Assembly: GCA_914767715.1 (NCBI GenBank) | Contig: OU612071.1 | Span: forward strand, 24,179,681 to 24,239,680 | Direction: 5' to 3' | DNA: 60,000 nucleotides | Source of the DNA: Membranipora membranacea | Lineage: Eukaryota; Bryozoa; Gymnolaemata; Cheilostomatida; Membraniporidae | Shown here: positions 1 through 11,110 of the stretch, piece after piece | How the letters are laid out: each line of letters opens with the position of its first letter | How positions within the stretch are numbered: position 1 is the stretch's first letter | Notes under the pieces: generated by a model | Seen by the model: only the letters and a program-made list of their open reading frames with translations | The model's database searches: none | Told to the model about the DNA's origin: nothing | Made by a program: the position numbers and the translations under genes

Positions 1-3000
1 GAGGGCTTCACTTAGCTCGCTTGTTGTAGACTGAGTTGATTACCAGATTTCCAGCTCTTGGGTAACTGTTTCAGTTGATGATATATCAGAATTGTAGCGG
101 GACACGAAAGGTTGTAGCTTGTCAACCCATTCATGCAGATCACCGCAAGCTTTCATCTGAGATGGGATGAGCAGGAAACCTATGTATGACATAGATTAGT
201 TACTATAAAATTGTTGTCATAAATGAGTCAGCGGGGTATTTAGTACATCATGGGACTTTAGGCTATCTACTCGAAAACTCCATCAAATTGAATCAAATTT
301 GTATATTTATTATGAGGATGTAAGAGGTCATGCGTTCTGTGCAATGTTGGCATTATGGTAGGACAAACCTGAAGTGATAATGGATGAGCTTGCAAATCTC
401 CTCCTCATATCAGTGACCAGGTGATCTATTTATGCGAGGTAGAAAGAGACCTTGATGTAGCTCTCTTTGTCATCAACATCAGGATTGGCACGTTGAGTCT
501 GACGTCCTGCTGTACGTGGCATCCTCAGGTCTGTGATTTCCCCCATACGCCTATACAATGAGCTGAACACAGCTTCTTTGTCTCTTGCTGATGCAATGAC
601 GGCTATGACTCTTTCCACCTCCTGGTGTGCATGGAACACATCCATAGTTCTGCCTAGAAAACATATAACAGTTTCTTATTGTTATCCTCTGATTAAAATA
701 ATTTCCCTATCTTGAGGTATTTGTTGCGATAGTTTACCTCCCACCAATCAAATCCGAATCTGAATTAAAAAGGGAGAGCCCTCAAAATAAAATTTAAATT
801 TTGCACTATGCAGTCACACAAGCGTCAACTTACCTTGAAGCTTTTGGCTAAGGTCCTTTGTGTAACCTAGAAGGTGTTCGGCTATCACAAAGCATGCCAC
901 AAACTTGAATGTCGCTCAACCCATCGTGTTTGACATAAGACCTTGAGCTATATCAAGATAAAGAAAATCCAACAAAGATTTAATATAACACAGAGGGCTA
1001 CGATATTTTATGCTGACTATTGTCTTACTTGCCATTGTGTCAACGTAGTCATATGTTGGTGATAGAATATAATCAATCAATGAGTGATTGGGGTCACATA
1101 TAGCGGAAGACACTTTTGAGAATACCAACTCAACATTATGTGCTTAGATTTTAACTAACTTAGCATCACTGGATATTATATATGGCCAGCTAACCTTAGT
1201 TACAGAGATGGTGCTATCTCCTTCCAGTAGCGACTTGAGGTTGTGTGTGCATTTAGGTGAATAGTGATAGAAGAGACCAAGCCTCTTGACCGTTTCTATC
1301 ATAAGGCGAAACTCTGTAATCTGGCTTGAAGTGTTCAGAGAAAGATTAAGTCGTTGACTAGCACAGTGAAAATACTGCGCTAGGGGCTCCGGTTGCTGGA
1401 TATGAGCCTGTGCTCCATTCAATCTGCCACTCAAGTTTGCAGCGCCATCATATGTCTGAGCCCGTATGGACGAGACATCTAAAGCATGTTTTTCCAAACA
1501 TCCAACAACGGCATCGCTGTCTGCTTTTCCGCGGACGCTTTCTAGGTCTAGGTACTCCAACAGCCTATCCTGTACTTTAGCCTTAGGACCAACAGTTCGG
1601 ATGACCAGGGCCAGTTGTTCAGTAGTGCTCACATCTGTCACCTCATCCACAGAGAGTGCAAAGATTGATTTGCCATTTTGACCGTTGGCTTCTTTTACTA
1701 CGGCATCTTGTAGGATCTGGAGTATCGAAAATAACATGTCATATTGAGCCGAATGACTAATGGAATGTCCATACTTGCTGTCTTTATGTGTATATACGTG
1801 TTCTCTTAGGCATTCATCATTCAGAGCTACAAGGCTAACGACAGCCTTGTAGTTTCCTAGATTTACATAATCTTCCTCCTTCTGCAGCTCACCTGTCTGG
1901 GGGACGCCATAGTCACGATGCCCACGAGTTGCAAACCCTCTCTCAACATAGAGTATATAGCATACACCGAATCAGTGAAGTGAGGACCATCCTATTCTTC
2001 TCAGCTAAATCAGCAGCGGCTTGGTTAAATTGATGAATAACAGGCTGAGCTCTTCCCTCCGAAATCATTTTGAAGTTATTAACTGCCACCTGAAATAGTT
2101 TATTTCTGGTTAGTATTGGTGATTCAAATCGTTATAGATTTATTTGACCAAACAGTGGAAGCTGAAAGCAGTCATTGCAACACATGAATGAGATAAGTCC
2201 GTGACCCACAGAATTTGCTAGATATTAACCACCTTTCTATGTATGTTATTTTTTATCCTGATCTCTAGTAGCCAACAAATTAGCCCCACTGCGCTCAACA
2301 TAATTTTTACAGTCAATTTTCTGATCTTGTGGTTCAGACTTTAGTACATACCATTGCGCCCTTGTGCATAGTTGTCACCGAATGGCTGTTCAGTTTCTGT
2401 GGAAGATCTGTTGAAATTTGGTCCAGAGACGAGAAGGAATGCATCTGAATCTGTGTTACCAAACAGCTTACAGGGCATGCAGAACACACCATCTAATACC
2501 TGGCTGTATCCAAGTAATTAAAGTTATCGAGTAATTGATAACTACATTTTCGCATCGTTTTTCCTGATTTGTTCTTTGCCTCCGGAAAACCCTGGATGGG
2601 AAGCTATGACTGCAACAAGAAAAAATCTTTAGGTGAGAGTCACTCTCGACTTGCCAGCTGTGTGAAAAAGTCATCTAACATGATGTGTGATGGCGGATCC
2701 AAACTATCAAGCTCAATGACTTCTACAACTTCTACAACAAATCTGATTTCCGGAAGATAAATCACTTGGATTGTTGATAGCTAATCCGTACCTTACTGAT
2801 ACATGTGGCATTGCTTCAAGTAGCTCCTGTTTCTGTAAGTCTGTCAAACGGGTAGTTCTTGTGATAGTACCTGGATCTGATAGATTCACAACTTCTCCCA
2901 TGTTTGTAGAGGTAATTGGCTGATCAACTACCATAGGCCCACCCGCTAAAAGCAAGGTAACAGTATATTATACAACAAAATCAGAATATCATTTCTCTGG

Positions 3001-3826
3001 ATATGTTTGTTCAGGTTCAACGCAACCAACGAGTGAACTGAACTAATTTAAAGTTGTTAGTAATGTCGCACTACTTCATTGAAACAGACACAATGGATCT
3101 AGCGGACCATGAGTTTAGATAATGCTAACTTTCAGACAATGGGACATCAATGTAAGTAGAACTGTAGCTAACTGAAACTAACTGTAACTAAGGTCATGCT
3201 GATAAATGAGATAGAGAGATAAGCCAGGCAAATTCTAACTTACCATCCTCTTCCGGTTCAAGCGTAGTCAAAACTACACTGGAACTCTCATTGTCAAGCC
3301 TGTATGTTTGAAGATAACATATCTTTTTCATTGCTACTCATTTATGATGGCAGTGAACTACACACTTAGATCCAACCATTTGTCTTACTGAGTGACTGGT
3401 CTGTCTTAACCTTCAAGCCTAACAAGGCAGGGTAAGGAGAGATCAGTCAATTAGAAAAGTGGCTAGTTACTAGAACACAACAGGTACTAGCCTATGTTGA
3501 CTACCCTTGTCATCACAAACAATGCTATCTTATCAAGACAGGTCAGGCCCATCTGTGATTCAGAACAAATGTTCTTAATCTCCAGACAACACATAGGACT
3601 TGAAGATGTGCTGTTTGCACAACAACAAACAACACTTCCTCAAGTGTAATGAACAACAGAAGAAGTCCTATAAAATAAAAATCAACAAGGGATGATTGGA
3701 CAGGGATGATGTTTTTTGTGGGTACTTTCCTTTATCAGCCTTTGCTTTGAACTCTTACCTTGCAGTTTTTGCTTGATTTGAGTCACCACCAAAAAAGTCT
3801 GTCAGTTTTCTTTGCTGCTTTGCCAT
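1..3826 (-). pseudogene. hAT-derived transposase pseudogene (ZMYM1 / P52rIPK-like), 5' and central exons; C-terminus beyond the left edge
   Basis: The start codon is at 3826-3824. Exons visible on the minus strand are 3759-3826, 3244-3299, 2792-2945, about 2352-2660, about 1195-2082, 834-902, 370-653 and <1-156. The first three keep reading frame across GT-AG junctions. The N-terminus (MAKQQRKLTDFFGG) is the usual opening of this family. The central exon has the SVDEVTDVSTTEQL and YDGAANLSGRLNGAQ blocks of the DUF4371/RNase-H-like region. The 370-653 exon carries the MPRTAGRQTQRANP block, which in relatives precedes the hAT C-terminal part. The copy is broken: in-frame TAA at 430-432 and at 40-42, and a one-base frameshift between about 1950 and 1970. 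The exon around 2500-2600 also changes frame. The hAT dimerisation domain should lie left of base 1. Family knowledge: these are cut-and-paste transposases or domesticated descendants. I infer a dead copy. Confidence 0.85.
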
Positions 3827-3829
3827 TGT

Positions 3830-4244
3830 TTTATTATTTCTCTCAGCACCAGACTTTCTCAAAATTGTGATTACACACATGTGACATTTATAACTTCATT
3901 TTTGACTACAGTGATTTTATTGCTTGTAAATGTATTTTATTAGTTATCAAAATTCTTGGATTCCCATTGCATTGACCAATCAGGTAGGCTATTTGTTACA
4001 TTGGGCCAATCATCTCAGCCTTGCAACTTCGGGCCTACAATGTAAACATAGCAACCATATTGGCGTTGAATTCAGAACAGTGGTGCTTACAAATTCTTAA
4101 AAAGGTGAGGAAGAAAAGGATTTTCATGGAATTTCGAAATCCAGCTGATGGGTGTCGCGCGACAAGAGCGTACTATGGCAAAGGGCGCCACTGTATTACT
4201 TCAATTATCTCACCATTATCATAATGTCAGTCGCTCTGGATTCA
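3830..4244. other. Upstream flank of the hAT pseudogene, no gene seen
   Basis: AT-rich sequence between the hAT start codon and the next inverted-repeat element. I see no coding exon here and no convincing terminal inverted repeat for the hAT element. Confidence 0.4.
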
Positions 4245-4729
4245 GGGGCTGGTTTCAATTAGGATCCGGCTAAATTGTATTTAGCAGACATATATCTAAG
4301 CTTTAGCGAGATCTCAGCAGCCACTTAGTCATGTTTCAATTAGGCCCTGCTACCACTCAGGAATCACTCAGCTAAATAGATTGATATTCATTTTGGAGAA
4401 ATCTCACATTATCATTAAACACGACAGAGTTTGTGTGTCTATGATGTATTATGTCAATTGTCATTGCAGATTGATTACACTTTGATGAGTCGTAGTTTAT
4501 CATAAATTGTGATAGTATGATAATATTCAATCAATTAGGATATATTACATATGTAATAGCATGATGGCTGAGTGATAGCCATCTGAAACAGAACAGCCAA
4601 TATTCGACTAAGCATCAGCCATGAGTGTGTTAAATTTCTCCTAATTGAATCCCGATTTGGTGAGTGGCTGAGCTTTAGCTGGCCTCTAGCTGTGAAAGCA
4701 CGGCTAAATTTCTAATTGAAACCAGCCCC
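4245..4729. mobile_element. MITE-like element with 18-bp terminal inverted repeats
   Basis: The left end GGGGCTGGTTTCAATTAG (4245-4262) is repeated inverted at the right end (4712-4729). Further inside, both arms carry related blocks: GGCTAAAT-type sequence just inside each end, and a second TTCAATTAGG roughly 100 bp in. There is no coding capacity in the 485 bp. I do not see a clean target-site duplication, so the superfamily is open. Confidence 0.6.
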
Positions 4730-4926
4730 AGGTCATCGTAAATATTGAAGAAGGCGGGGACGCAATAATAAGCCGATGCTAAAAATAGAAAGTTCCGCAA
4801 ACCAGGGTTAATTTAAAAATAAAATAAATCACCATTATTTTCATTTAAAAATCCTATCTAATGATAGGCTGTTAGTCATGCTGTGTATATCAAACGAAAA
4901 GTTAGTCTCATAATAAAATCCCAACA

Positions 4927-5122
4927 CCTTAAAGTGAGTGTAAGAGGAACAGGTTTTTGGTATCATTCTAGAGCTCTCAGTCTAGTTTACAACATTATTC
5001 ATGTTCAAAAGCAGCCTGTGGCCCAGTTAAGAATTATTTTCACTCAAAGTTGGGATGAGAAGGTACTAAAAAGGTACTAAAAATGATACCAAGAAACCTG
5101 TTCCCTTTACAAACACTTTAAA
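4927..5122. repeat. Short inverted-repeat element (about 40-bp arms)
   Basis: The block CTTAAAGTG..GAACAGGTTTTTGGTATCATT at 4927-4967 returns inverted at 5081-5122 with a few mismatches. The loop is about 110 bp and non-coding. This looks like a small MITE or foldback remnant. No target duplication is visible. Confidence 0.5.
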
Positions 5123-5333
5123 ATTTAAACTATAATGTGAAAGCATTATTATATGTAGTGAAAGTGGGTGACAGAAAATTCTAGAATAAATGACAGTAAT
5201 TCTTTATGCCGACAGAAAGACATTTAGCAATGCATGCTTTGCCTCAATCCTGTGTAAGATGTACTTTATGGATTACAAACTGTTACATCACCTAGTGGTT
5301 CAATATGAGGTCAATATTGTGTATAATGCTGCC

Positions 5334-5560
5334 AACTTTGACTGTTCTTGGCTGGTTCATGTCATTGTTTTCGATGGTTCATGTCATGTGATTTGCTTGC
5401 AATAACAATTAAAAAAAACAGAAAATTATAGAACTTTGACTGTTTTGGATGGTTCCTGCCATTGTTGTTGGGTGGTTCATTTCATGTGATTTGTCTGCAA
5501 CAACAATTATGAAAGCAAGACGGATTGAACTTTGACTGCTGTTTGATGGTTCATGCCAAG
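5334..5560. repeat. Degenerate tandem repeat, about 97-bp period
   Basis: The block starting AACTTTGACTG and containing GGTTCATGTCAT.. and TGTGATTTG begins at 5334, 5432 and 5528. That makes two full diverged units and one partial. Non-coding. Confidence 0.65.
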
Positions 5561-5782
5561 ATGTGGGAAGGAAATTTAAAAAGTCTGCAGCTGCAGCTTT
5601 TGCTGCAAATTATTTGACGGACCCTGAAGAATATATTCCTGTGTGACAATGAGAGTAGCATAGGATGATATTTATGTTGTAGATTAATTTGCAGTCAGCC
5701 TTAACAATTGTTTGTTATGTAAATCTGCCATTGAATTCGGCCAGGGTTTTTCCCACCCTGCCAATAACAATCAATCTAAGGA

Positions 5783-5826
5783 CACTCAAACTACATAAAA
5801 GTGTATTGTGCATATGATAGTGCCAA

Positions 5827-5830
<4 letters not shown>
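5783..5830 (-). repeat. Putative BEL/Pao LTR copy A, outer part (interrupted by a LINE)
   Basis: The block ACTCAAACTACATAAAAGTG..ATGATAGTG..AATAAA matches 11111-11153 in the same orientation. Together with the matching block at 9033-9215 it forms one of two direct repeats on either side of the gag remnant. I interpret these as diverged LTRs, with this copy split by the non-LTR element that follows. Exact LTR ends are not determined. Confidence 0.5.

Positions 5831-5877
<47 letters not shown>
5831..5877. repeat. (AT)n microsatellite, about 23 units, at the LINE 3' end
   Basis: A perfect AT/TA run. On the minus strand it follows directly after CCAATAAAAAG at the end of the LINE sequence, so it may be a microsatellite 3' tail of that element rather than an independent repeat. 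Confidence 0.85.
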
Positions 5878-5878
<1 letters not shown>

Positions 5879-5997
5879 TTTTTATTGGCATCAAAAGTCA
5901 TCTCATTTGAAATGTTTTGCACTCAGTGCCAGAAAACAATTTTTTTTATAACAAAAAAAGAGAAAGAGACAGGAAATAATATCATCAATGATGTTGG

Positions 5998-7309
5998 TCA
6001 AGTCGATAATATATGGTTGAAAAGTAAAGTTTTGAATGAACTGAACTTCTCTTTAGATCTCAAATGTAACGGTAAAGAATTGTATGTAGCAGAAACTTTG
6101 TATCTTAGATTGTCTGTATGATATAAAAGTAAATGTTTATCACGAAAATTGAACTTGGTAGTGTTTTTAAATCCTCTATATATAAATGGAGGTGTTAAAA
6201 AATTGTTTATCTTATGCGCAAAAAGTGAAGTGAAATAACAAACAAGCTTAGGAAGAGGTAGGAGTTGTAATGATTGTGTAATGGATTCGGTTGAAATGAG
6301 ATAATACGGGATGTAATGCACATTGGCGATAATGCGTAAAGCCCGTTTTTGCAACAAAAATAATTTATTGAGGGCATTATTGCAGGACAAGTTGCCAATG
6401 ATATGGATACCATATATAAGGTGACAATAGATAAACTGGAAGTAAAATGTGCGGGCACTTGCTATATCCAAGAAGTATCTCAAATTTTGAAGTAGGTAAA
6501 CATTCCGTTGTACCTTTTTATATACATACTCTAGATGATCCTGCCATGAAAGCGAGTCATTCAACACAAAAGCCAGAAGCCTTGTAGTTCTCTGTCTGTT
6601 TAGTTTTTCATGCCCTATGTACAGTTCCAGGTCATAAAGCGGATCTGAGATATTAAGTAGCATGTAATGAGATTTCTGAACATTTATAACCATCCGGTTA
6701 CGATTGCACCAATCCAAAACGCCACCTAAATCTTCAGATGCCTTTGCCTTTAGTTGCTGAAGGTTATTATTAGATGACAGGAACACTGTATCATCAGCAT
6801 ATGCATATGATGATGAGTCTGATTTTGATGAAGTTAATAAATCATTTATGAAGATGAGAAACAAAGGTGGTGCTAGGATTGAACCTTGAGGGACCCCTAT
6901 TGTGATAGGCAATCTACAAGATTCAATATTATTGAGTTTGATGCCGCAAGCCTTCAACTTATTGTGTAGTAAAACATGGGATACACAGTCAAATGCCTTT
7001 TTAAAATCCATTAAAAGTAATGTCATAACATTTCCATTACTTTTCTCCACCAAAGAGTCTGAAATAATTTTAAATAAACTGTCTGAACAAGCAGAGTAAT
7101 CCCCCACCATTGTTACAGAGCCTATCCCTTCTTATCATCATATATCCTGGTACCTCATATAGGCAGCTGTCATCATTTTCATTCAAAAATGTTTCAGCCA
7201 AACACAGTATACTAAATTTGTGATCACTAAGAATTAAACGAACCTCTTCCAGTTTGCTTGCCAATCCACGGATATTAAGATATGCGCTATGAATATTCAT
7301 TGCCATCAT
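5998..7309 (-). pseudogene. LINE ORF2, endonuclease-reverse transcriptase with internal deletions
   Basis: ORF2 begins at 7309 and reads into an endonuclease N-terminus (NIRGLASKLEEV, AETFLNENDD, then NGGGLLC). At about 7085-7100 it jumps, out of frame, into the middle of a reverse transcriptase. The second frame (7110-5998) has LLMDFKKAFD at residues 32-41, GVPQGS at 72-77 and the catalytic YADD at 104-107, then a normal RT thumb/C-terminal part ending at 5998. Compared with the family usual of about 900 residues, roughly the C-terminal two thirds of the endonuclease and the N-terminal RT are missing. A second gap between KLKACGIK and LPITIGVPQG removes the usual block between these motifs. 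The intact protein nicks DNA and copies element RNA at the target. This copy cannot. Confidence 0.85.
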
Positions 7310-8886
7310 AGAAGTTTTTCAAAATGGCATTTAAGTTTAAGTGAGTCTAAAATCATACCTTGACTGAGGACCTTGTGGTATTGGTCCTGAGTGTCAAACT
7401 TTACTTTAACGATGCGCATTTTCTTTTCCCCTTTGTAAATCCTTATAGCTGAAGAGTTGGAGAAATTCTGTGATATCTCTTTTATTACAAGTTCATCATC
7501 AGCATCGATAGGAATGCCTCTCAGCATACCAGTGTTGACTTTTGCTGAATCTGGATTGATTGTCTTTCTTACTTGCGAATTTTCAAATAGTAATGTATTC
7601 CAAGTGTTTATCAACTTGGTCACTGTCTTTTCATCGCGAAGGTGCAGCATAATTTTTGGAGATTCTGTCTTGAAATTGTAGGTCGTTATGTTTTCTATGA
7701 TGGTTGGGCCGAATTCACGGTTAATCTCATGTCTGATGTTGTCTTGATTATAGTTTTGGTAGGTTGTTGATGACTTGTTGATACTTATTACGATGCAGTG
7801 CTTGGGGTTGAAGTTGTTTGGACGAGCTGTTTTTCTAATAGATGGCATGTGATCTGGTGTGTTGGATGTAGTTGCCGGTGAACTTGGTGTTGGTGTGTTT
7901 TGATGTGTTGTTGATGAAGGAATATTTCTGTGGAGTTGTCTACTGCTGCTTGCAACTGATGACCATTGTTGTGTGGTGTTAAGAGTTTGAGTTGGAAGAT
8001 ATGTTTGTTGTACGGTATTTTTGGAATTTGATGGACATTCCTTTGTACTAGGGCTCTCAGAAAAAGCACTAGTAATTTTATCCAATTTAACCTGCATGCT
8101 GTCCATCTTCTCCTGCATGCTGTCCATCTTCTCCATCATAATAGAAAGCACGCCATGTAGAGTGCTGCATGACGCACATCCGGGACTCTCCCCACAATCT
8201 CTGTCCCTGGAATGACTGGGAGCGCTGTCGACGAATGGAGCAGAAGTCTCCATTGTCTCAGACAGGGAACACTGAGAAGACTCTGGCAGTGAAACTGTAG
8301 ATCCCCTTAAAGCACCTTGTGTGCTTTGTTGTTGAGTTGTGCTGCTGTTGGCATTGGTTTGTTTACTTTTTAGCGATTCCATTGCATTTGGGCATGAGGA
8401 ACGGACTTTCTCGTTTAAATTGGCAATTGTTTCTGGCTGTAATTCACCTACCAGCTCAGAGTAGTGACTTATAAACACATCCACATCTTTGATAGCATTC
8501 ACCAGTATTCTAGAGGTGGTATGGTAAAAGTTTGCAGTATAAAGGCGTCTATCCGATTTCTTCTTGTTTTTAACGGTGAATATGGTGGCTGTTGTGTTTT
8601 TGTCCTTATCTTTATTCATTTTCCTATTTACATAAAGATATTGCTCCTGAATTGATGTTTGAAATATAGATCTGACAAGCTCAAAAACAGCTGTGCTGCA
8701 GTCAACGACAATTTGGATGTTTCCCGGATTACCTTTTATGGTGATAGACTCATCAGTGGTAGTAGAGTCGATTTTCTTTTGTAATGCCTTCAATTTGTTG
8801 AACGAATAGGTGAAGATATTATCCTCAGCATCATCCTCATCAGGATCATTACTGGAAATGAGTTTTCTCTTCTTGCCTTTGTTCAT
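7306..8886 (-). CDS. LINE ORF1 protein, 526 aa, RNA-binding type
   Basis: This is an open frame of 526 codons, complete and unbroken. The N-terminal third is lysine-rich and charged. A Ser/Thr/Gln-rich stretch follows. The middle has a short coiled-coil-like repeat (MMEKMDSMQEKMDSMQVKL, about residues 250-268). The C-terminal 150 residues look like an RRM-type fold (GMLRGIPIDADDELV, then MRIVKVKF). This matches the general plan of ORF1 proteins of animal non-LTR elements, which coat the element RNA. The stop codon TGA overlaps the ATG of ORF2 as ATGA at 7306-7309, suggesting coupled termination-reinitiation. An unbroken ORF1 beside a deleted ORF2 suggests a fairly recent copy. Confidence 0.75.
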   Translation of the reverse strand: MNKGKKRKLISSNDPDEDDAEDNIFTYSFNKLKALQKKIDSTTTDESITIKGNPGNIQIVVDCSTAVFELVRSIFQTSIQEQYLYVNRKMNKDKDKNTTATIFTVKNKKKSDRRLYTANFYHTTSRILVNAIKDVDVFISHYSELVGELQPETIANLNEKVRSSCPNAMESLKSKQTNANSSTTQQQSTQGALRGSTVSLPESSQCSLSETMETSAPFVDSAPSHSRDRDCGESPGCASCSTLHGVLSIMMEKMDSMQEKMDSMQVKLDKITSAFSESPSTKECPSNSKNTVQQTYLPTQTLNTTQQWSSVASSSRQLHRNIPSSTTHQNTPTPSSPATTSNTPDHMPSIRKTARPNNFNPKHCIVISINKSSTTYQNYNQDNIRHEINREFGPTIIENITTYNFKTESPKIMLHLRDEKTVTKLINTWNTLLFENSQVRKTINPDSAKVNTGMLRGIPIDADDELVIKEISQNFSNSSAIRIYKGEKKMRIVKVKFDTQDQYHKVLSQGMILDSLKLKCHFEKLL

Positions 8887-9032
8887 TTTGGGTGAAAATT
8901 ACCCAGATTTATTGTCAATTTTTTCTGGAGCTCAGATTTTCTCAGCCTTGCACTTCAACAATTCAACATGTGCTTAATTCAACAATTCAACCTGTAAATA
9001 TCAAAATCTGTGCTGAACTATAAAGAGGAAAT

Positions 9033-9215
9033 GTGGAAGTAGTGTTAGAAGGTAACTGTTCCGTTATTGAATTGTTGCATTGAGCTGCTTTTTGATATAA
9101 AGTGTGTAAAAGCTGTAAATAATGACAATAATTAATGAAAACGGATAACAGGTGAGATGTAATTTAAACTGTCTTACATCAAATGATGAAACTAAACACT
9201 AAAGCAACATGATCA
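9033..9215 (-). repeat. Putative BEL/Pao LTR copy A, inner part
   Basis: This diverged segment aligns in direct orientation with 11300-11810 once the 302-bp MITE there is removed. Shared blocks include GGTAACTGTTC, GAGCTGCTTTTTGAT and AATTTAAA. The site 9149-9156 is the empty counterpart of the MITE insertion in copy B. Confidence 0.5.
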
Positions 9216-9239
9216 AGAGGAATATTAATATTCGTTGAG

Positions 9240-9740
9240 GTGACTGCATGAATGAAGACCAAGCCCTGTAGTCTCAGTTATAGATTGGCACTTGAAGAAG
9301 TGTTTGGTTTGTTTGATATGACAAACGCTAGATAACAGAGTAAAATTACAACAATCCGTGTCAAGTGAACACTCTTCAGTTAAGTGTCAACTGATCCTTG
9401 CTCTTTCTCTTTATGTATTATCAGTTTACATTTGTGAGCACCAAAGATTTGCCTCCGGTCTCAAACCACACCACTACTGCCCTACCCTCATTTTTTTTCA
9501 AACATTGGGGCATGTATTTTGTATTTGCAGCTTTTTTTCTTTCTTATCTGAGCTGAACATTATACTCTCCGGTCAGCTGGCTGGTACAGGCTTCTTTTTA
9601 CCTTATAGAATGTTTTTGATTAGCACGCGGCTCCATGAGAACTAAAACACAATAACAAATGATACAAAGAATGAGGAACACAAACTCATCCATGATCTCG
9701 CCAGTGTAGAAAAAAATTATTTCTTAAAATTGCACGGGTC
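9240..9740. other. Spacer between LTR-like copy A and the gag remnant, no gene seen
   Basis: In an intact BEL/Pao element oriented this way, pol would lie here. I see no reverse transcriptase, protease or integrase motifs, so the pol region appears to have been lost. Confidence 0.4.
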
Positions 9741-11075
9741 TAATAATGTCACAAGTTGTGCCAATCAGTGCAACAATATCAGAGAAAGGCATGAGAAAAA
9801 TAAATTGTCACCCTGACACCTTTGTAGCTAGATCATACATTCAAAGAGAATCACGCAATGCGCCTCCATGTGGTGTGCTCCTAATTTGTTCTTTATCAAG
9901 CCTACTCTTGAATACAGCTGTTCACACCTGTTACTAGGTACATCAGCTTCATTAGCAAAGAAATGGGTGAAATCAAATAGTGATGGGAACTTCATTGTTT
10001 TAGCCTCAATAGTGGCTGTCATTTTGACCCAACGATTTCCTATGGAAAATTGTAGCTTCAATAGAGTATTTTCATTTTCGCGTCTTTCATTGAGGCAGCG
10101 TAGCACAGGTATTTTTGTCATAGCAGTTTTACATAATTCTAGACAGTCAGCAAGCTCTTCCAGTGCCTCTCCATCATGTTCTTTGCGGAGGGGGCCACTG
10201 TTTGAGCTTGGAAAAATATACTTAAGGGTGTGAGGTCTTCCAAACCTTTTATCTAGTTTTATTTTCGCCTCTTGGAAGGCTTTTTGTCAATTTAGAATAT
10301 ATTTGATGCCACCCTTTCACTTTGCCACCCCAATACTGCTGGAGGAGAGCCAGTTTTTGTAGAGAGAAATAACTACTTTCCAGTCTAAATAATCAAGATG
10401 ATCACCATAAAATATGAAGGGCTCGGCAGGTTTGAGTTTGATAGTGTGTATAGCTTGGGCTAATGTGGTAGCGCATGCTTGTTGTTCTGAGTTTGTGGAG
10501 CCAATGTGCCAAGGACTGACTGACTGCGATTGGGCCCTGTGAATGGCTGTGATTAGAAATTTCTGATGATATATACACAAGTTGAGGAGCAGGTGTTTGA
10601 TTTGGTTGTTGTCTTACTGGTTGTGGCGGAGGTGCGCTTGTATTTGATAGGCCAGAAGGTTCAATTTGTGGTTATATGATTGGCAAAGAGCAGGTTTTCT
10701 GAGGTCATGATTATGTTTAGAGGATGGGCTGAAAAGTGAAACAACCTCATCCTCTTCAATTGTTTCCAATATTATCTTTTCCTGTGCATCAGCAGCATCA
10801 AATTCTGCTTGTGTTAAGTTATGTTCACCAGCTATAGCAGTCTGATGGGCTTGCTGCGTCAGCGCTTGTGATGTTTTAGAGGCCTCAAATTTCTTTCGAA
10901 TTGCTGCCTTGTTAGCTCAGGCTTCAATTTGCATCAGCCTGATTTTCGAGCTAGCTGGAAAAGAGATTGTCCCAGTTTTGAGCGAGGATGCTAAAGAGCC
11001 AGGACATGTTTGATTAAGTTGAGTGATATCATGAAGTTCAGTCCCCAGCCCACCATATTTGTTGCTTCCTCCCAT
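9740..11075 (-). pseudogene. BEL/Pao retrotransposon gag remnant (DUF1759-like)
   Basis: The minus-strand frames give, in order, a candidate start at 11075, a charged helical block rich in K/E/A (about 10720-10920), a Pro/Gln-rich linker, the motif with GDHLDYLDWK (about 10385-10420) and a region with a conserved LxxCLxxCKxAM-type helix (about 10100-10200). It ends near 9830 with an EADV-containing segment. This order is that of the DUF1759 gag region of BEL/Pao elements. The frame is interrupted by an in-frame TGA at 10917-10919 and several further frame changes, so no capsid protein can be made. Protease, reverse transcriptase and integrase are absent. The element is an old, collapsed copy. 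Assignment rests on motif order, not on a search. Confidence 0.7.
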
Positions 11076-11110
11076 TCCACCCCATATTTATATCTGTAGC
11101 TACCCTGAAG

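Larger units (their letters stand above)
5831..9000 (-). mobile_element. Non-LTR retrotransposon (CR1/L2/Jockey-like LINE), internally deleted
   Basis: The element contains, in order on the minus strand, an ORF1 (8886-7306), the start of an apurinic-type endonuclease (from 7309), reverse transcriptase (to 5998), a short 3' region with AATAAA, and an AT-repeat tail. The 5' boundary is approximate (about 8900-9030), set by where sequence matching the other putative LTR copy resumes. Two internal deletions in ORF2 make this copy unable to encode a full-length second protein. It sits inside putative LTR copy A of a BEL/Pao element and is therefore younger than it. Confidence 0.8.

Noticed and set aside
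5334-5560. CRISPR-like array
   Set aside because: The three diverged units of about 97 bp have no constant short repeat and unique spacers, and this is an animal genome.
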